Below, in pieces: positions 49,103 through 56,877 of a stretch of DNA of 64,000 nt. Made by a program: the position numbers and the translations under genes. Within the stretch, counting starts at the first letter, position 1. The number at the start of each line of letters is the position of its first letter. The notes beneath the pieces are model-generated. The model ran no database searches and was not told the DNA's origin. It saw nothing but the letters and a program-made list of their open reading frames with translations. This DNA is from Streptomyces sp. NBC_00102 (GTDB taxonomy: Bacteria > Actinomycetota > Actinomycetes > Streptomycetales > Streptomycetaceae): contig NZ_JAPEMC010000001.1 in NCBI RefSeq assembly GCF_026343115.1, forward strand, positions 4,607,501 to 4,671,500, in the 5' to 3' direction.

Positions 49103-49864
49103 GTGAACTTGCGCGACCTGGTGTACGGGCTCTACGCACGCCGGGTGGAAGGCCGGCTGGACCACTCGCAGGTGCCGAAGCACATCGGAGTCATCCTCGA
49201 CGGCAACCGCCGCTGGGCCAAGGCGTCCGGTGGTTCCGCGGTTCAGGGGCACCAGGCCGGTGCGGACAAGATCTCCGAGCTGCTCGGATGGTGCAACGAG
49301 ACCGACGTCGAGGTCGTCACCCTCTGGCTGCTGTCGACGGACAACTTCGACCGCCCCGAGGCCGAGCTGAAGCCGCTCCTGGGCATCATCGAGAACACCG
49401 TGAGCAACCTCGCCGCGGACGGCCGCTGGCGGGTCCACCACGTCGGCACCATGGACCTGCTCCCCGCCCAGACCCAGACCGTCCTCAAGGAGGCGGAGCA
49501 GGCCACCGCCGACGTCGACGGAATAATCGTGAACGTCGCGGTCGGCTACGGCGGCCGCCAGGAGATCGCCGACGCCGTCCGCTCCCTCCTCCTGGACCAC
49601 GCCGACAAGGGCACCACCTTCGAGGAGCTGGCCGAGGTCGTCTCCACCGATCTCATCTCCGAGCACCTCTACACCCGCGGTCAGCCCGACCCCGACCTCG
49701 TGATCCGTACGAGCGGGGAGCAGCGCCTCTCCGGATTCATGCTGTGGCAGAGCGCTCACTCCGAGTACTACTTCTGCGAGGTCTTCTGGCCGGCCTTCCG
49801 CAAGGTCGACTTCCTGCGGGCGCTGCGGGACTACGCGGCCCGCCACCGCCGCTACGGCGCCTGA
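49103..49864 (+). CDS. cis-prenyltransferase (isoprenyl diphosphate synthase, UppS-like)
   Basis: The 253-residue Z-isoprenyl transferase extends an allylic diphosphate with isopentenyl diphosphate. Streptomyces carries two such enzymes and one makes the undecaprenyl carrier for wall synthesis. The catalytic Asp33 is in ILDGNRRWAK. Other conserved blocks are VVTLWLLSTDN, NVAVGYGGRQEI and DLVIRTSGEQRLSGFMLWQ with the diphosphate-binding Arg residues. The chain-length class cannot be told from the sequence alone; no symbol is given. GTG 49103 was chosen for GAGAGGG at good spacing over the in-frame GTG 49094. Confidence 0.92.
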   Translation: MNLRDLVYGLYARRVEGRLDHSQVPKHIGVILDGNRRWAKASGGSAVQGHQAGADKISELLGWCNETDVEVVTLWLLSTDNFDRPEAELKPLLGIIENTVSNLAADGRWRVHHVGTMDLLPAQTQTVLKEAEQATADVDGIIVNVAVGYGGRQEIADAVRSLLLDHADKGTTFEELAEVVSTDLISEHLYTRGQPDPDLVIRTSGEQRLSGFMLWQSAHSEYYFCEVFWPAFRKVDFLRALRDYAARHRRYGA

Positions 49865-49924
49865 GCGGACCGCGCCCGGAAACGCGACCGCACCCGGAAG
49901 CAGGACCGCGCCCACTCCTTATAT

Positions 49925-49970
49925 ACGTACGCACCACAAACACGTACGCACCACAAACACGTACGCACCA
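49925..49970. repeat. 17-bp direct repeats, iteron-like
   Basis: ACGTACGCACCACAAAC occurs at 49925 and 49942, with a partial copy at 49959. An AT-rich TTATATACG precedes it. Confidence 0.88.
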
Positions 49971-49977
49971 CCGCCAC

Positions 49978-50009
49978 GAGGGCGTCCCCGTCGACCGGGG
50001 GCGCCCTCG
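49978..50009 (+). terminator. terminator after the prenyltransferase gene
   Basis: GAGGGCGTCCCCG pairs with CGGGGGCGCCCTC around TCGAC, allowing one G-T pair. Confidence 0.7.
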
Positions 50010-50352
50010 CCGCCGTCCACCGTCCGCCGCCCCGTGGTTGCCACGTGTCCACCTGGGCGCCTCCGGACGGTGGGGCAACCCGTTGCATGGCTTCGGGCGT
50101 TCGAGGGAATACCCCTGACAGGTCGACGTCCGGTCATCAACCAGGCGGACGTCGCAGCATGTGGACGGCCCACCGGACCGTCCACCCGGGAGGCCCTTTG
50201 CACACGAAGGACCGTACGCACCGTACGGCCGACGCGGAGGGCCGGTGTTCGGCCCGCGCGTGGGGGCCAGAACCCGGTCCGTCCTCTTCCTCCGGGAAGT
50301 TCCGCGACGCCCGTCGCACTCCCCGACCTCGTCCGAGGGGGTACGTCCTTCC

Positions 50353-51669
50353 GTGGTGACCAGCTCAAAGCGCCGCATGCCCGACAGGCGCACCTATGTT
50401 CTCGACACCAGCGTCCTGCTGGCCGACCCCAACGCCATGACGCGCTTCGACGAGCACGAAGTCGTGCTGCCGATCGTCGTCGTCACGGAGCTGGAGGCCA
50501 AAAGGCACCACCCGGAGCTCGGTTACTTCGCCCGGCAGGCCATGCGCCTGCTGGACGACTTCCGCGTCCGGTACGGCAGGCTCGACGCCCCGATCCCCCT
50601 CGGGGACCTGGGCGGCACGCTCCGTGTCGAACTCAACCACTCCGACCCCGGCGTTCTGCCCGCCGGCTACCGGCTGGGGGACAACGACTCACGGATTCTC
50701 GCGGTGGCGCGCAACCTCCAGGCCGAGGGGTACGACGTCACGGTCGTCTCCAAGGACCTTCCGCTGCGCATCAAGGCGTCCTCGGTCGGGCTGCTCGCCG
50801 AGGAGTACCGCGCCGAACTCGCCATCACCGACTCGGGTCACACCGGGATGGCGGAACTCCCGCTCTCCGGCGAGCAGGTGGACCTGCTGTTCTCGGAGGA
50901 GACGCTGTACGTCCCCGAGGCGGCCGAACTCCCCGTGCACACGGGGCTCGTGCTCCAGTCGGAGCGGGGCAAGGCGCTCGGGAGGGTCACCGCGCAGGGC
51001 AACGTCCGGCTGGTGCGCGGGGACCGGGAGGCGTTCGGCATCCACGGCCGCAGCGCCGAACAGCGGATCGCGCTCGACCTGCTGCTCGACCCGGAGGTCG
51101 GCATCGTCTCGCTCGGCGGCCGGGCCGGCACCGGCAAGTCGGCGCTGGCGCTCTGCGCGGGCCTGGAGGCCGTCCTGGAGCGCCGCCAGCACCAGAAGGT
51201 GATGGTCTTCCGGCCGCTGTACGCGGTCGGCGGGCAGGAGCTGGGCTATCTCCCGGGCAGCGAGGCCGAGAAGATGAGCCCCTGGGCGCAGGCCGTCTTC
51301 GACACGCTCTCGGCGGTGGCCGGGCGCGAGGTGATCGAGGAGGTGCTGGGGCGCGGGATGCTGGAGGTCCTGCCGCTCACCCACATCCGGGGCCGCTCGC
51401 TGCACGACGCGTTCGTGATCGTCGACGAGGCGCAGTCACTCGAACGCAATGTCCTGCTGACCGTTCTGTCCCGTATCGGGGCGAATTCGCGCGTGGTGCT
51501 CACCCATGACGTGGCCCAGCGGGACAACCTCAGGGTCGGCCGGTACGACGGAGTGGTCGCCGTCGTCGAGAAGCTGAAGGGTCATCCGCTCTTCGCCCAC
51601 GTGACGCTCACCCGCTCCGAGCGTTCACAAATCGCCGCGCTGGTGACCGAAATGCTCGAAGAAGGATAA
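50353..51669 (+). CDS. PIN-PhoH family protein
   Basis: The 438-residue fusion has an N-terminal PIN nuclease-like domain ([44 protein letters not shown]) and a C-terminal PhoH ATPase. The ATPase has [11 protein letters not shown] for Walker A and [12 protein letters not shown] for Walker B. The acidic PIN residues appear complete. PhoH2-type relatives act as sequence-specific RNA helicase/RNases in mycobacteria. Two adjacent GTG codons (50353, 50356) could start it; an ATG at 50380 is a further option, as the Shine-Dalgarno is not decisive. A strong terminator follows. It is a standard Streptomyces gene. Confidence 0.92.
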   Translation: MVTSSKRRMPDRRTYVLDTSVLLADPNAMTRFDEHEVVLPIVVVTELEAKRHHPELGYFARQAMRLLDDFRVRYGRLDAPIPLGDLGGTLRVELNHSDPGVLPAGYRLGDNDSRILAVARNLQAEGYDVTVVSKDLPLRIKASSVGLLAEEYRAELAITDSGHTGMAELPLSGEQVDLLFSEETLYVPEAAELPVHTGLVLQSERGKALGRVTAQGNVRLVRGDREAFGIHGRSAEQRIALDLLLDPEVGIVSLGGRAGTGKSALALCAGLEAVLERRQHQKVMVFRPLYAVGGQELGYLPGSEAEKMSPWAQAVFDTLSAVAGREVIEEVLGRGMLEVLPLTHIRGRSLHDAFVIVDEAQSLERNVLLTVLSRIGANSRVVLTHDVAQRDNLRVGRYDGVVAVVEKLKGHPLFAHVTLTRSERSQIAALVTEMLEEG

Positions 51670-52081
51670 AAATACGACAGATTCGGCGATCTGTCCTGCA
51701 TGTCCATGAAGCCGCCCGGCGAGCGAAGAAGCTTAGCCGGGCGGCTTCATGTCGCGCCGTCATTTCCGTCAAACGGGTGGCATAAGCAGCGTGTGAGCTT
51801 TCCCACGCAACAGAGAATTGCTTCTCGGCGTCCCTCTCCGGCAGAGTCTTGCTTCCGTCAGGCCCCGCATACGGAAACCGGGCACCTTCCGAGGCGCTCC
51901 GCACCACACAACTCAACAACCGATCTCCGTATGCCGCCCGCGAGCACCACGCGGCACTTCCGCGAGGAAGTTGCCCACCGGGCCCGTGTCTCCCGTGACC
52001 CAAGCAGTAGGGAGGCCAGTGTCAGAGGGCACGATCGCGCCCGCGAGGTCACCTAAGCGGGCGATGCTGGAAGGACACCGT
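51670..52081. other. 412-bp leader/intergenic region before the transglycosylase-like gene
   Basis: After the terminator at 51708-51748 about 330 bp remain before the next start, longer than needed for a promoter. The last 50 bp can form a stem from CGCCCGC (52037) and GCGGGCG (52057) ahead of the start codon. Several other inverted repeats are visible, but I could not fit a known riboswitch consensus such as the c-di-AMP (ydaO) motif that precedes some cell-wall hydrolase genes. Confidence 0.45.
51708..51748 (+). terminator. terminator after the PIN-PhoH gene
   Basis: The perfect 13-bp stem GAAGCCGCCCGGC / GCCGGGCGGCTTC with a 15-nt loop lies 39 bp after the stop. Confidence 0.88.
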
Positions 52082-52792
52082 GTGAGCCGGATCTCGGTCC
52101 GGGGGTTCGCAGTGGCATCAGCCACCGCGGTCACCACCGTTGGCGCCGTCGTAGGCGTTGCTTCGGGCAGCACTCCCGCTGTCGACGACAACAACTTCGA
52201 GGCCACCGCAGCCGACACCACGCTGCTCGCAGACATTCCCGTGGGCCACCAGGCCCAGGTTCAGACCGCTTCGCTGACGCAGCAGGCCGACGCCCAGGCG
52301 TCCGCCGCCGACGCCGCCGCGAAGAAGTCGGCCGAGGAGTCCGCCCGACTCCAGGCCGCCAAGGACGCCAAGGTCAAGAAGCAGGCGGCCGAGGACCAGG
52401 CGGAGCGCGAGAAGGAAGCCCAGGAGGCCAAGGACGCCGCCGAGCGTGCCAGCCGTTCGGCCGTGCGCGACGCCTCGTCGTTCGCCGCCCAGGGCTCGTA
52501 CTCCGTCGCCGAGGTCCAGGCGATGGCGCGGCAGATGATGCCTGCCGACCAGTTCCAGTGCTTCAGCAACATCGTGAACCACGAGTCCACCTGGAACTAC
52601 CGCGCGGTCAACGCCTCCTCCGGCGCGTACGGCCTGGTCCAGGCGCTCCCGGGCTCCAAGATGGCTTCCGCCGGTGCCGACTGGCAGACCAACCCGGCCA
52701 CCCAGATCAAGTGGGGCCTCAGCTACATGAACGCCAGCTACAAGAGCCCCTGCGGCGCCTGGTCGTTCTGGCAGGCCAACCACTGGTACTAG
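52082..52792 (+). CDS. secreted transglycosylase-like (SLT) protein
   Basis: The 236-residue exported protein has a signal peptide (SRISVRGFAVASATAVTTVG...). An Ala/Lys/Glu-rich coiled coil runs over about residues 60-130. The compact C-terminal domain has FQCFSNIVNHESTWNYRAVN with the catalytic-type Glu, SSGAYGLVQALPGSKM and WGLSYMNASYKSPCGAWSFW. This is the lysozyme-like fold of phage-type lytic transglycosylases common in Streptomyces. GTG 52082 was chosen since GGAAGGA precedes it and the family starts at this motif. The upstream leader is long and structured. Confidence 0.9.
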   Translation: MSRISVRGFAVASATAVTTVGAVVGVASGSTPAVDDNNFEATAADTTLLADIPVGHQAQVQTASLTQQADAQASAADAAAKKSAEESARLQAAKDAKVKKQAAEDQAEREKEAQEAKDAAERASRSAVRDASSFAAQGSYSVAEVQAMARQMMPADQFQCFSNIVNHESTWNYRAVNASSGAYGLVQALPGSKMASAGADWQTNPATQIKWGLSYMNASYKSPCGAWSFWQANHWY

Positions 52793-52841
52793 GACCCCGG
52801 GCCTGAAGACCAGGCCGGGCCGGTTCACCGCCCGAACTCCT

Positions 52842-52876
52842 CGATGCCCCGCACCGTTCAACGGTGCGGGGCATCG
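52842..52876 (+). terminator. terminator after the transglycosylase-like gene
   Basis: The 17-bp stem CGATGCCCCGCACCGTT pairs with AACGGTGCGGGGCATCG around a single C. Confidence 0.92.
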
Positions 52877-52968
52877 TGCGTGGTGCGACGCGACACCCAT
52901 GTACGGTCGCATTCCGGCCGTTCGGGGGTAGATGGTCGTTGCACACCCACGGGGGAGAGGGACCACGC

Positions 52969-54555
52969 ATGTCGAAACTGCCCGGTTGGCTCGGTCGTGT
53001 CGGGGCCGAACTGACGGACCTGGCGGCCCGCCTGGAGGAACGGCGGGAGCAAGCCGAGGGCGAGGAGGCGGAGTCCGGGCACGCCCACGCCCACTTCCCG
53101 CACGTCCACGCGCACTCCGGCCACCACCACGCGCACTCAGCTCATCGGCACGGGGCCGACCCGGCCGCGAAGAGCGACCCCGAATCGGCGGCGCAGGTGC
53201 CCGCGCCGCCCGCCTACGCCCCCGCTGTCGCCGCCCGGCCCGACCCGGTCACCTCCATCCCCTGGGGCATGCGGGTGGCCGCGGAGGCCGGCTGGCGGCT
53301 GCTCGTGCTCGCGGGCACCCTCTGGGTGCTGATGCGGGTCATCAGCGCCGTCCAGCTCGTCGTGCTCGCCTTCGTGGCCGCCCTGCTCGTCACGGCGCTG
53401 CTCCAGCCGACCGTGGTGCGCCTCAAGCGGTACGGGCTGCCGCGCGGTCTGGCCACGGCGGTCACCGCCGTCCTCGGCTTCGTCATCATGGGGCTGGTCG
53501 GCTGGTTCGTCGTCTGGCAGGTGATGGACAACCTCGACACACTCTCCGACAAGGTCCGTGACGGCATCGACGAGCTGAAGCGCTGGCTGCTGGACAGCCC
53601 CTTCCACGTCACCGAGTCGCAGATCAACGACATCGCCAAGAACCTCAGCGACACCATCGGCACCAACACCGAGGAGATCACCTCCGCGGGCCTCCAGGGC
53701 GTCACGGTGATGGTCGAGGTCCTCACCGGGATACTGCTGGCGATGTTCTCGACGCTCTTCCTGCTGTACGACGGCAAGCGGATCTGGCAGTGGACCCTCA
53801 AGCTGGTCCCCGCCCAGGCACGTCCGGGCGTCGCGGGCGCGGGGCCGCGCGCCTGGCGCACCCTCACCGCCTACGTGCGGGGAACCGTGATCGTCGCGAT
53901 GATCGACGCCATCTTCATCGGGCTCGGGATCTGGTTCCTCGACGTGCCGATGGCGGTGCCGCTCGCCGTGTTCATCTTCCTCTTCGCGTTCATCCCGCTG
54001 GTCGGCGCCGTGGTGTCCGGGGCGCTGGCGGTGGTCGTCGCGCTCGTCACCGAGGGGGTGTTCACCGCCCTCATGGTGCTGATCGTGGTGCTGGCGGTCC
54101 AGCAGATCGAGGGGCACATCCTCCAGCCGTTCATCCTCGGCCGGGCGGTGCGGGTCCACCCGCTCGCCGTGGTGCTCTCCGTCGCGGCCGGCGGGATGGT
54201 CGCGGGCATCGGCGGCGCGGTGGTCGCCGTACCGCTGGTCGCCGTCACCAACACGGTGGTCGGCTACCTGCGGTCGTACAGCCGGCAGGAGGCCCAGCGG
54301 CACGCCCCGCAGCCGCACGGCGCCTCCGCGCTCCACGTGGCACCCACCCCCGCCCCCGGCACCCCGCCCGAGGACCGGTACGACGAGTCGTACCCGGGAG
54401 ACGAGGACGGGCCGGGCGGGACGGGGACGAGCGGTACGAGGACGAGCGGTACGGCCGCGGGCGAGGCGCCCACCGGGAGCCGGGAGGACGCGGCGGAGGA
54501 AGCCGGGACCGCCCGGGAGCAGGGGAAGCCGGAGAAGCCGGAAGACACCCCGTAG
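52969..54555 (+). CDS. AI-2E family membrane protein with His-rich N terminus
   Basis: The 528-residue protein has about eight transmembrane helices between residues 110 and 440 in the AI-2E/TqsA exporter pattern, including FIFLFAFIPLVGAVVSGALA and the conserved HILQPFILGRAVRVHPLAV. The transported substrate is not known in actinobacteria; the AI-2 name should not be taken literally. Residues 38-62 contain 12 or more His with Ala, Ser and Gly (HAHAHFPHVHAHSGHHH), a likely metal-binding segment on the cytoplasmic side. The C-terminal 90 residues are acidic and disordered. GGGGGAGAGGG precedes ATG 52969. Confidence 0.88.
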   Translation: MSKLPGWLGRVGAELTDLAARLEERREQAEGEEAESGHAHAHFPHVHAHSGHHHAHSAHRHGADPAAKSDPESAAQVPAPPAYAPAVAARPDPVTSIPWGMRVAAEAGWRLLVLAGTLWVLMRVISAVQLVVLAFVAALLVTALLQPTVVRLKRYGLPRGLATAVTAVLGFVIMGLVGWFVVWQVMDNLDTLSDKVRDGIDELKRWLLDSPFHVTESQINDIAKNLSDTIGTNTEEITSAGLQGVTVMVEVLTGILLAMFSTLFLLYDGKRIWQWTLKLVPAQARPGVAGAGPRAWRTLTAYVRGTVIVAMIDAIFIGLGIWFLDVPMAVPLAVFIFLFAFIPLVGAVVSGALAVVVALVTEGVFTALMVLIVVLAVQQIEGHILQPFILGRAVRVHPLAVVLSVAAGGMVAGIGGAVVAVPLVAVTNTVVGYLRSYSRQEAQRHAPQPHGASALHVAPTPAPGTPPEDRYDESYPGDEDGPGGTGTSGTRTSGTAAGEAPTGSREDAAEEAGTAREQGKPEKPEDTP

Positions 54556-54580
54556 GCACCGCACGCGAAAAGCACGAAAA

Positions 54581-54620
54581 GAAGGACCCCGCGGACGGTC
54601 GGTCGTCCACGGGGTCCTTC
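54581..54620. terminator. bidirectional terminator between the AI-2E family and ahpD genes
   Basis: GAAGGACCCCGCGGACG pairs with CGTCCACGGGGTCCTTC (one mismatch) between convergent genes. Confidence 0.88.
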
Positions 54621-54640
54621 TCGTACAAGGTACCGCTGTC

Positions 54641-55174
54641 CTATTCGGCGAGCACGGCCTCGGCTTCGAGGGTGACGCCGACGGCCTGGATCACCGAAGC
54701 GATCTTCACGGCTTCCTGAATGGTCTCACGGTCCACGCCGGCCTGGCGGAGCACCTGCTCGTGGGAGTCCAGGCACTGGCCGCAGCCGTTGATCGCGGAG
54801 ACGGCGAGCGACCACAGCTCGAAGTCGACCTTCTCCACGCCCGGCTTGCCGATGACGTTCATCCGCAGACCCGCGCGGAGGTTGTTGTACTCCGGGTCCG
54901 ACAGCAGGTGCCGGGTCCGGTAGAACACGTTGTTCATCGCCATGATGGCGGCGGCCGACTTCGCGGCGGTGTACGCCTCCGCGGAGAGGTTGGCCTTGGC
55001 CTCAGGCTCCAGCTCGCGCAGGACCTTCGGCGAACGCGAGGCGATCGCGCAGGCGAGCACGGTGCCCCAGAGCTGCTGCTGCGGCAGCTCGCTGTTGCCG
55101 ATGACCGAACCGAGGTTCAGCTTCAGGTCCTTCGCGAAGTCCGGTATGGCGGACTTGAGTTCGTCGAGTGCCAT
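54641..55174 (-). CDS. ahpD: alkyl hydroperoxidase AhpD
   Basis: The 177-residue carboxymuconolactone decarboxylase-family protein reduces AhpC through lipoyl-linked electron flow in actinomycetes. The active-site CxxC is C131/C134 in [12 protein letters not shown] with H138, and E119 precedes. These match the proton-relay set known for mycobacterial AhpD (E118, C130, C133, H137) with a one-residue shift. It lies 12 bp downstream of ahpC in the same operon and should be induced by peroxide through the divergent OxyR gene. Confidence 0.95.
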   Translation of the reverse strand: MALDELKSAIPDFAKDLKLNLGSVIGNSELPQQQLWGTVLACAIASRSPKVLRELEPEAKANLSAEAYTAAKSAAAIMAMNNVFYRTRHLLSDPEYNNLRAGLRMNVIGKPGVEKVDFELWSLAVSAINGCGQCLDSHEQVLRQAGVDRETIQEAVKIASVIQAVGVTLEAEAVLAE

Positions 55175-55186
55175 GGTGGTATCAGC

Positions 55187-55741
55187 TCACTCGCCGGAGA
55201 GGAGGGCGACCGGGTCCAGGGTGTTCTCGCCCTTGGTCCAGTTGCACGGGCACAGCTCGTCGGTCTGCAGGGCGTCGAGGACCCGCAGGACCTCCTTGGG
55301 GTTACGGCCCACGGAACCGGCGGTCACCATCGTGAACTGGATCTCGTTGTTCTGGTCGACGATGAAGACGGCGCGCTGCGCGAAGCCGTCCTCGCCCTCG
55401 ATGCCGAGGTCACGCATGAGCTCGTGCTTCGAGTCGGCCATCATCGGGAAGGGCAGGTCGGTCAGGTCCGGGTGGTCCTTGCGCCAGGCGTGGTGCACGA
55501 ACTCGGAGTCGCCGGAGAAGCCGAGGATCTGCGCGTCACGGTCGGCGAACTCTTCGTTCAGCTTGCCGAAGGCGGCGATCTCGGTCGGGCACACGAAGGT
55601 GAAGTCCTTGGGCCACGCGAAGACGATCTTCCACTGCCCCTCGTAGGTCTTGTGGTTGATCTGAGCGAACTCCTTGCCGCTCTCCAGCGACACGCAGGCG
55701 GTCAGGTCGAACTCGGGGAACTTGTCACCAACAGTGAGCAC
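55187..55741 (-). CDS. ahpC: alkyl hydroperoxide reductase AhpC
   Basis: The 184-residue typical 2-Cys peroxiredoxin reduces organic peroxides and H2O2. The peroxidatic Cys is C51 in FTFVCPTE. The C-terminal LCPCNW provides the resolving Cys plus one more, as in mycobacterial AhpC, which uses three. GTG 55741 was chosen because GGAGA precedes it and the mature family begins VLTVGDKFPEF. The long in-frame extension to 55831 runs through the promoter region and is not supported. It is divergent from oxyR. Confidence 0.95.
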   Translation of the reverse strand: MLTVGDKFPEFDLTACVSLESGKEFAQINHKTYEGQWKIVFAWPKDFTFVCPTEIAAFGKLNEEFADRDAQILGFSGDSEFVHHAWRKDHPDLTDLPFPMMADSKHELMRDLGIEGEDGFAQRAVFIVDQNNEIQFTMVTAGSVGRNPKEVLRVLDALQTDELCPCNWTKGENTLDPVALLSGE

Positions 55742-55874
55742 ACGATCTCCTAGCAGGTCAGGAATTCCCCTTTTGGGGGCCTTCCTGGAGGGTTGGACTG
55801 GCTCCACCTTGGCACAGAGTGCATTGATCACGGAAATAGCTACACTCGGTTCCGATGATCGGAGGTACCTATCA
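55742..55874. promoter_or_regulatory. divergent ahpC-oxyR control region
   Basis: In S. coelicolor this type of region is bound by OxyR and drives both genes on peroxide stress. An AT-rich stretch with ATAGCTACACTCGG and, about 25 bp on, a TACCTAT end (about 55837-55873) resembles the OxyR half-site pattern, but the match is not strong enough to fix a box. Confidence 0.55.
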
Positions 55875-56840
55875 GTGGCTCAGGCAATCCAGGGCAACAG
55901 GACCAAACAACCCAGCCTCTCCCAGCTGCGCGCCTTCGTGGCGGTCGCGGAACACCTGCACTTCCGGGACGCGGCGGCGGCGATCGGGATGAGCCAGCCC
56001 GCCCTCTCCGGGGCCGTCTCCTCGCTGGAGGAGGCACTCGGTGTCCAGCTCATCGAGCGGACGACCCGCAAGGTGCTGCTCTCGACGGCGGGCGAACGCC
56101 TCGCGCTCCGCGCCGGAGCCGTCATGGACGCGGTCGGCGCGCTCATCGAGGAGGCCGAAGCGGTACGGGCGCCGTTCACCGGCACGCTGCGGCTCGGGGT
56201 GATTCCGACCGTCGCCCCGTACCTGCTGCCCACCGTGCTGCGGCTGATCCACGACCGGTACCCCGATCTCGACCCCCAGGTGCACGAGGAACAGACCTCC
56301 TCGCTGCTGGAGGGGCTCACCGCCGGACGGCTCGACCTGCTGCTGCTCGCCGTGCCGCTCGGCCACCCCGGCGTCACCGAGCTGCCGCTCTTCGACGAGG
56401 ACTTCGTGCTGGTCACCGAGCGCGCCCACCGGCTCGGCGGCCGCTCGGACATCCCCCGCGAGGAACTGCGCGACCTGCCGCTGCTGCTGCTCGACGAGGG
56501 CCACTGCCTGCGCGACCAGGCGCTGGACGTATGCCGGGAGGCCGGACGCACGGACGGGACGCCGGTGACGACGACCGCCGCCGGGCTCTCCACCCTCGTG
56601 CAACTCGTCGCCGGCGGCCTCGGTGTCACGCTGCTGCCCCGCACCGCCGTGACCGTGGAGACCGGTCGCGACCCGGCACTGGCCACCGCGTGCTTCGCCG
56701 AACCCGCCCCCTCGCGACGGATCGCGCTGGCGATGCGCACCGGGACCGCCCGCCACGAGGAGTTCGGCCAGTTCGCCGAGGCCCTGCGCGAGGCGATGGC
56801 CGGGCTGCCGGTACGGATGACGGCCGCCGGGGAGAACTGA
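55875..56840 (+). CDS. oxyR: hydrogen peroxide sensor OxyR (LysR family)
   Basis: The 321-residue LysR-type regulator has an N-terminal helix-turn-helix (LSQLRAFVAVAEHLHFRDAA, MSQPALSGAVSSLEE) and a co-inducer domain. The redox cysteines of OxyR fit C211 (DEGHCLRDQA) and C220 (DVCREAG), nine residues apart as required for the activating disulfide. GTG 55875 has GGAGG ten bases upstream. It is transcribed divergently from ahpCD, its expected regulon. Confidence 0.93.
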   Translation: MAQAIQGNRTKQPSLSQLRAFVAVAEHLHFRDAAAAIGMSQPALSGAVSSLEEALGVQLIERTTRKVLLSTAGERLALRAGAVMDAVGALIEEAEAVRAPFTGTLRLGVIPTVAPYLLPTVLRLIHDRYPDLDPQVHEEQTSSLLEGLTAGRLDLLLLAVPLGHPGVTELPLFDEDFVLVTERAHRLGGRSDIPREELRDLPLLLLDEGHCLRDQALDVCREAGRTDGTPVTTTAAGLSTLVQLVAGGLGVTLLPRTAVTVETGRDPALATACFAEPAPSRRIALAMRTGTARHEEFGQFAEALREAMAGLPVRMTAAGEN

Positions 56841-56877
56841 CCCCGGCGGCCGCCGCCCGCCGCGAGAGCGGCTCCCG

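Larger units (their letters stand above)
49865..50352. other. 488-bp intergenic region between the prenyltransferase and phoH genes
   Basis: It holds the 17-bp repeats at 49925, a hairpin terminator at 49978 and a GCAAC-CC-GTTGC palindrome at 50075-50086. The remaining sequence up to the PIN-PhoH start shows no convincing gene. Confidence 0.5.

Noticed and set aside
50034..50352. Short open frames upstream of the PIN-PhoH gene
   Set aside because: No Shine-Dalgarno, Arg/Pro-rich translations, and overlap with the palindrome and repeats.
51749..52081. c-di-AMP (ydaO) riboswitch
   Set aside because: The conserved ydaO sequence blocks could not be located; reported only as a structured leader.
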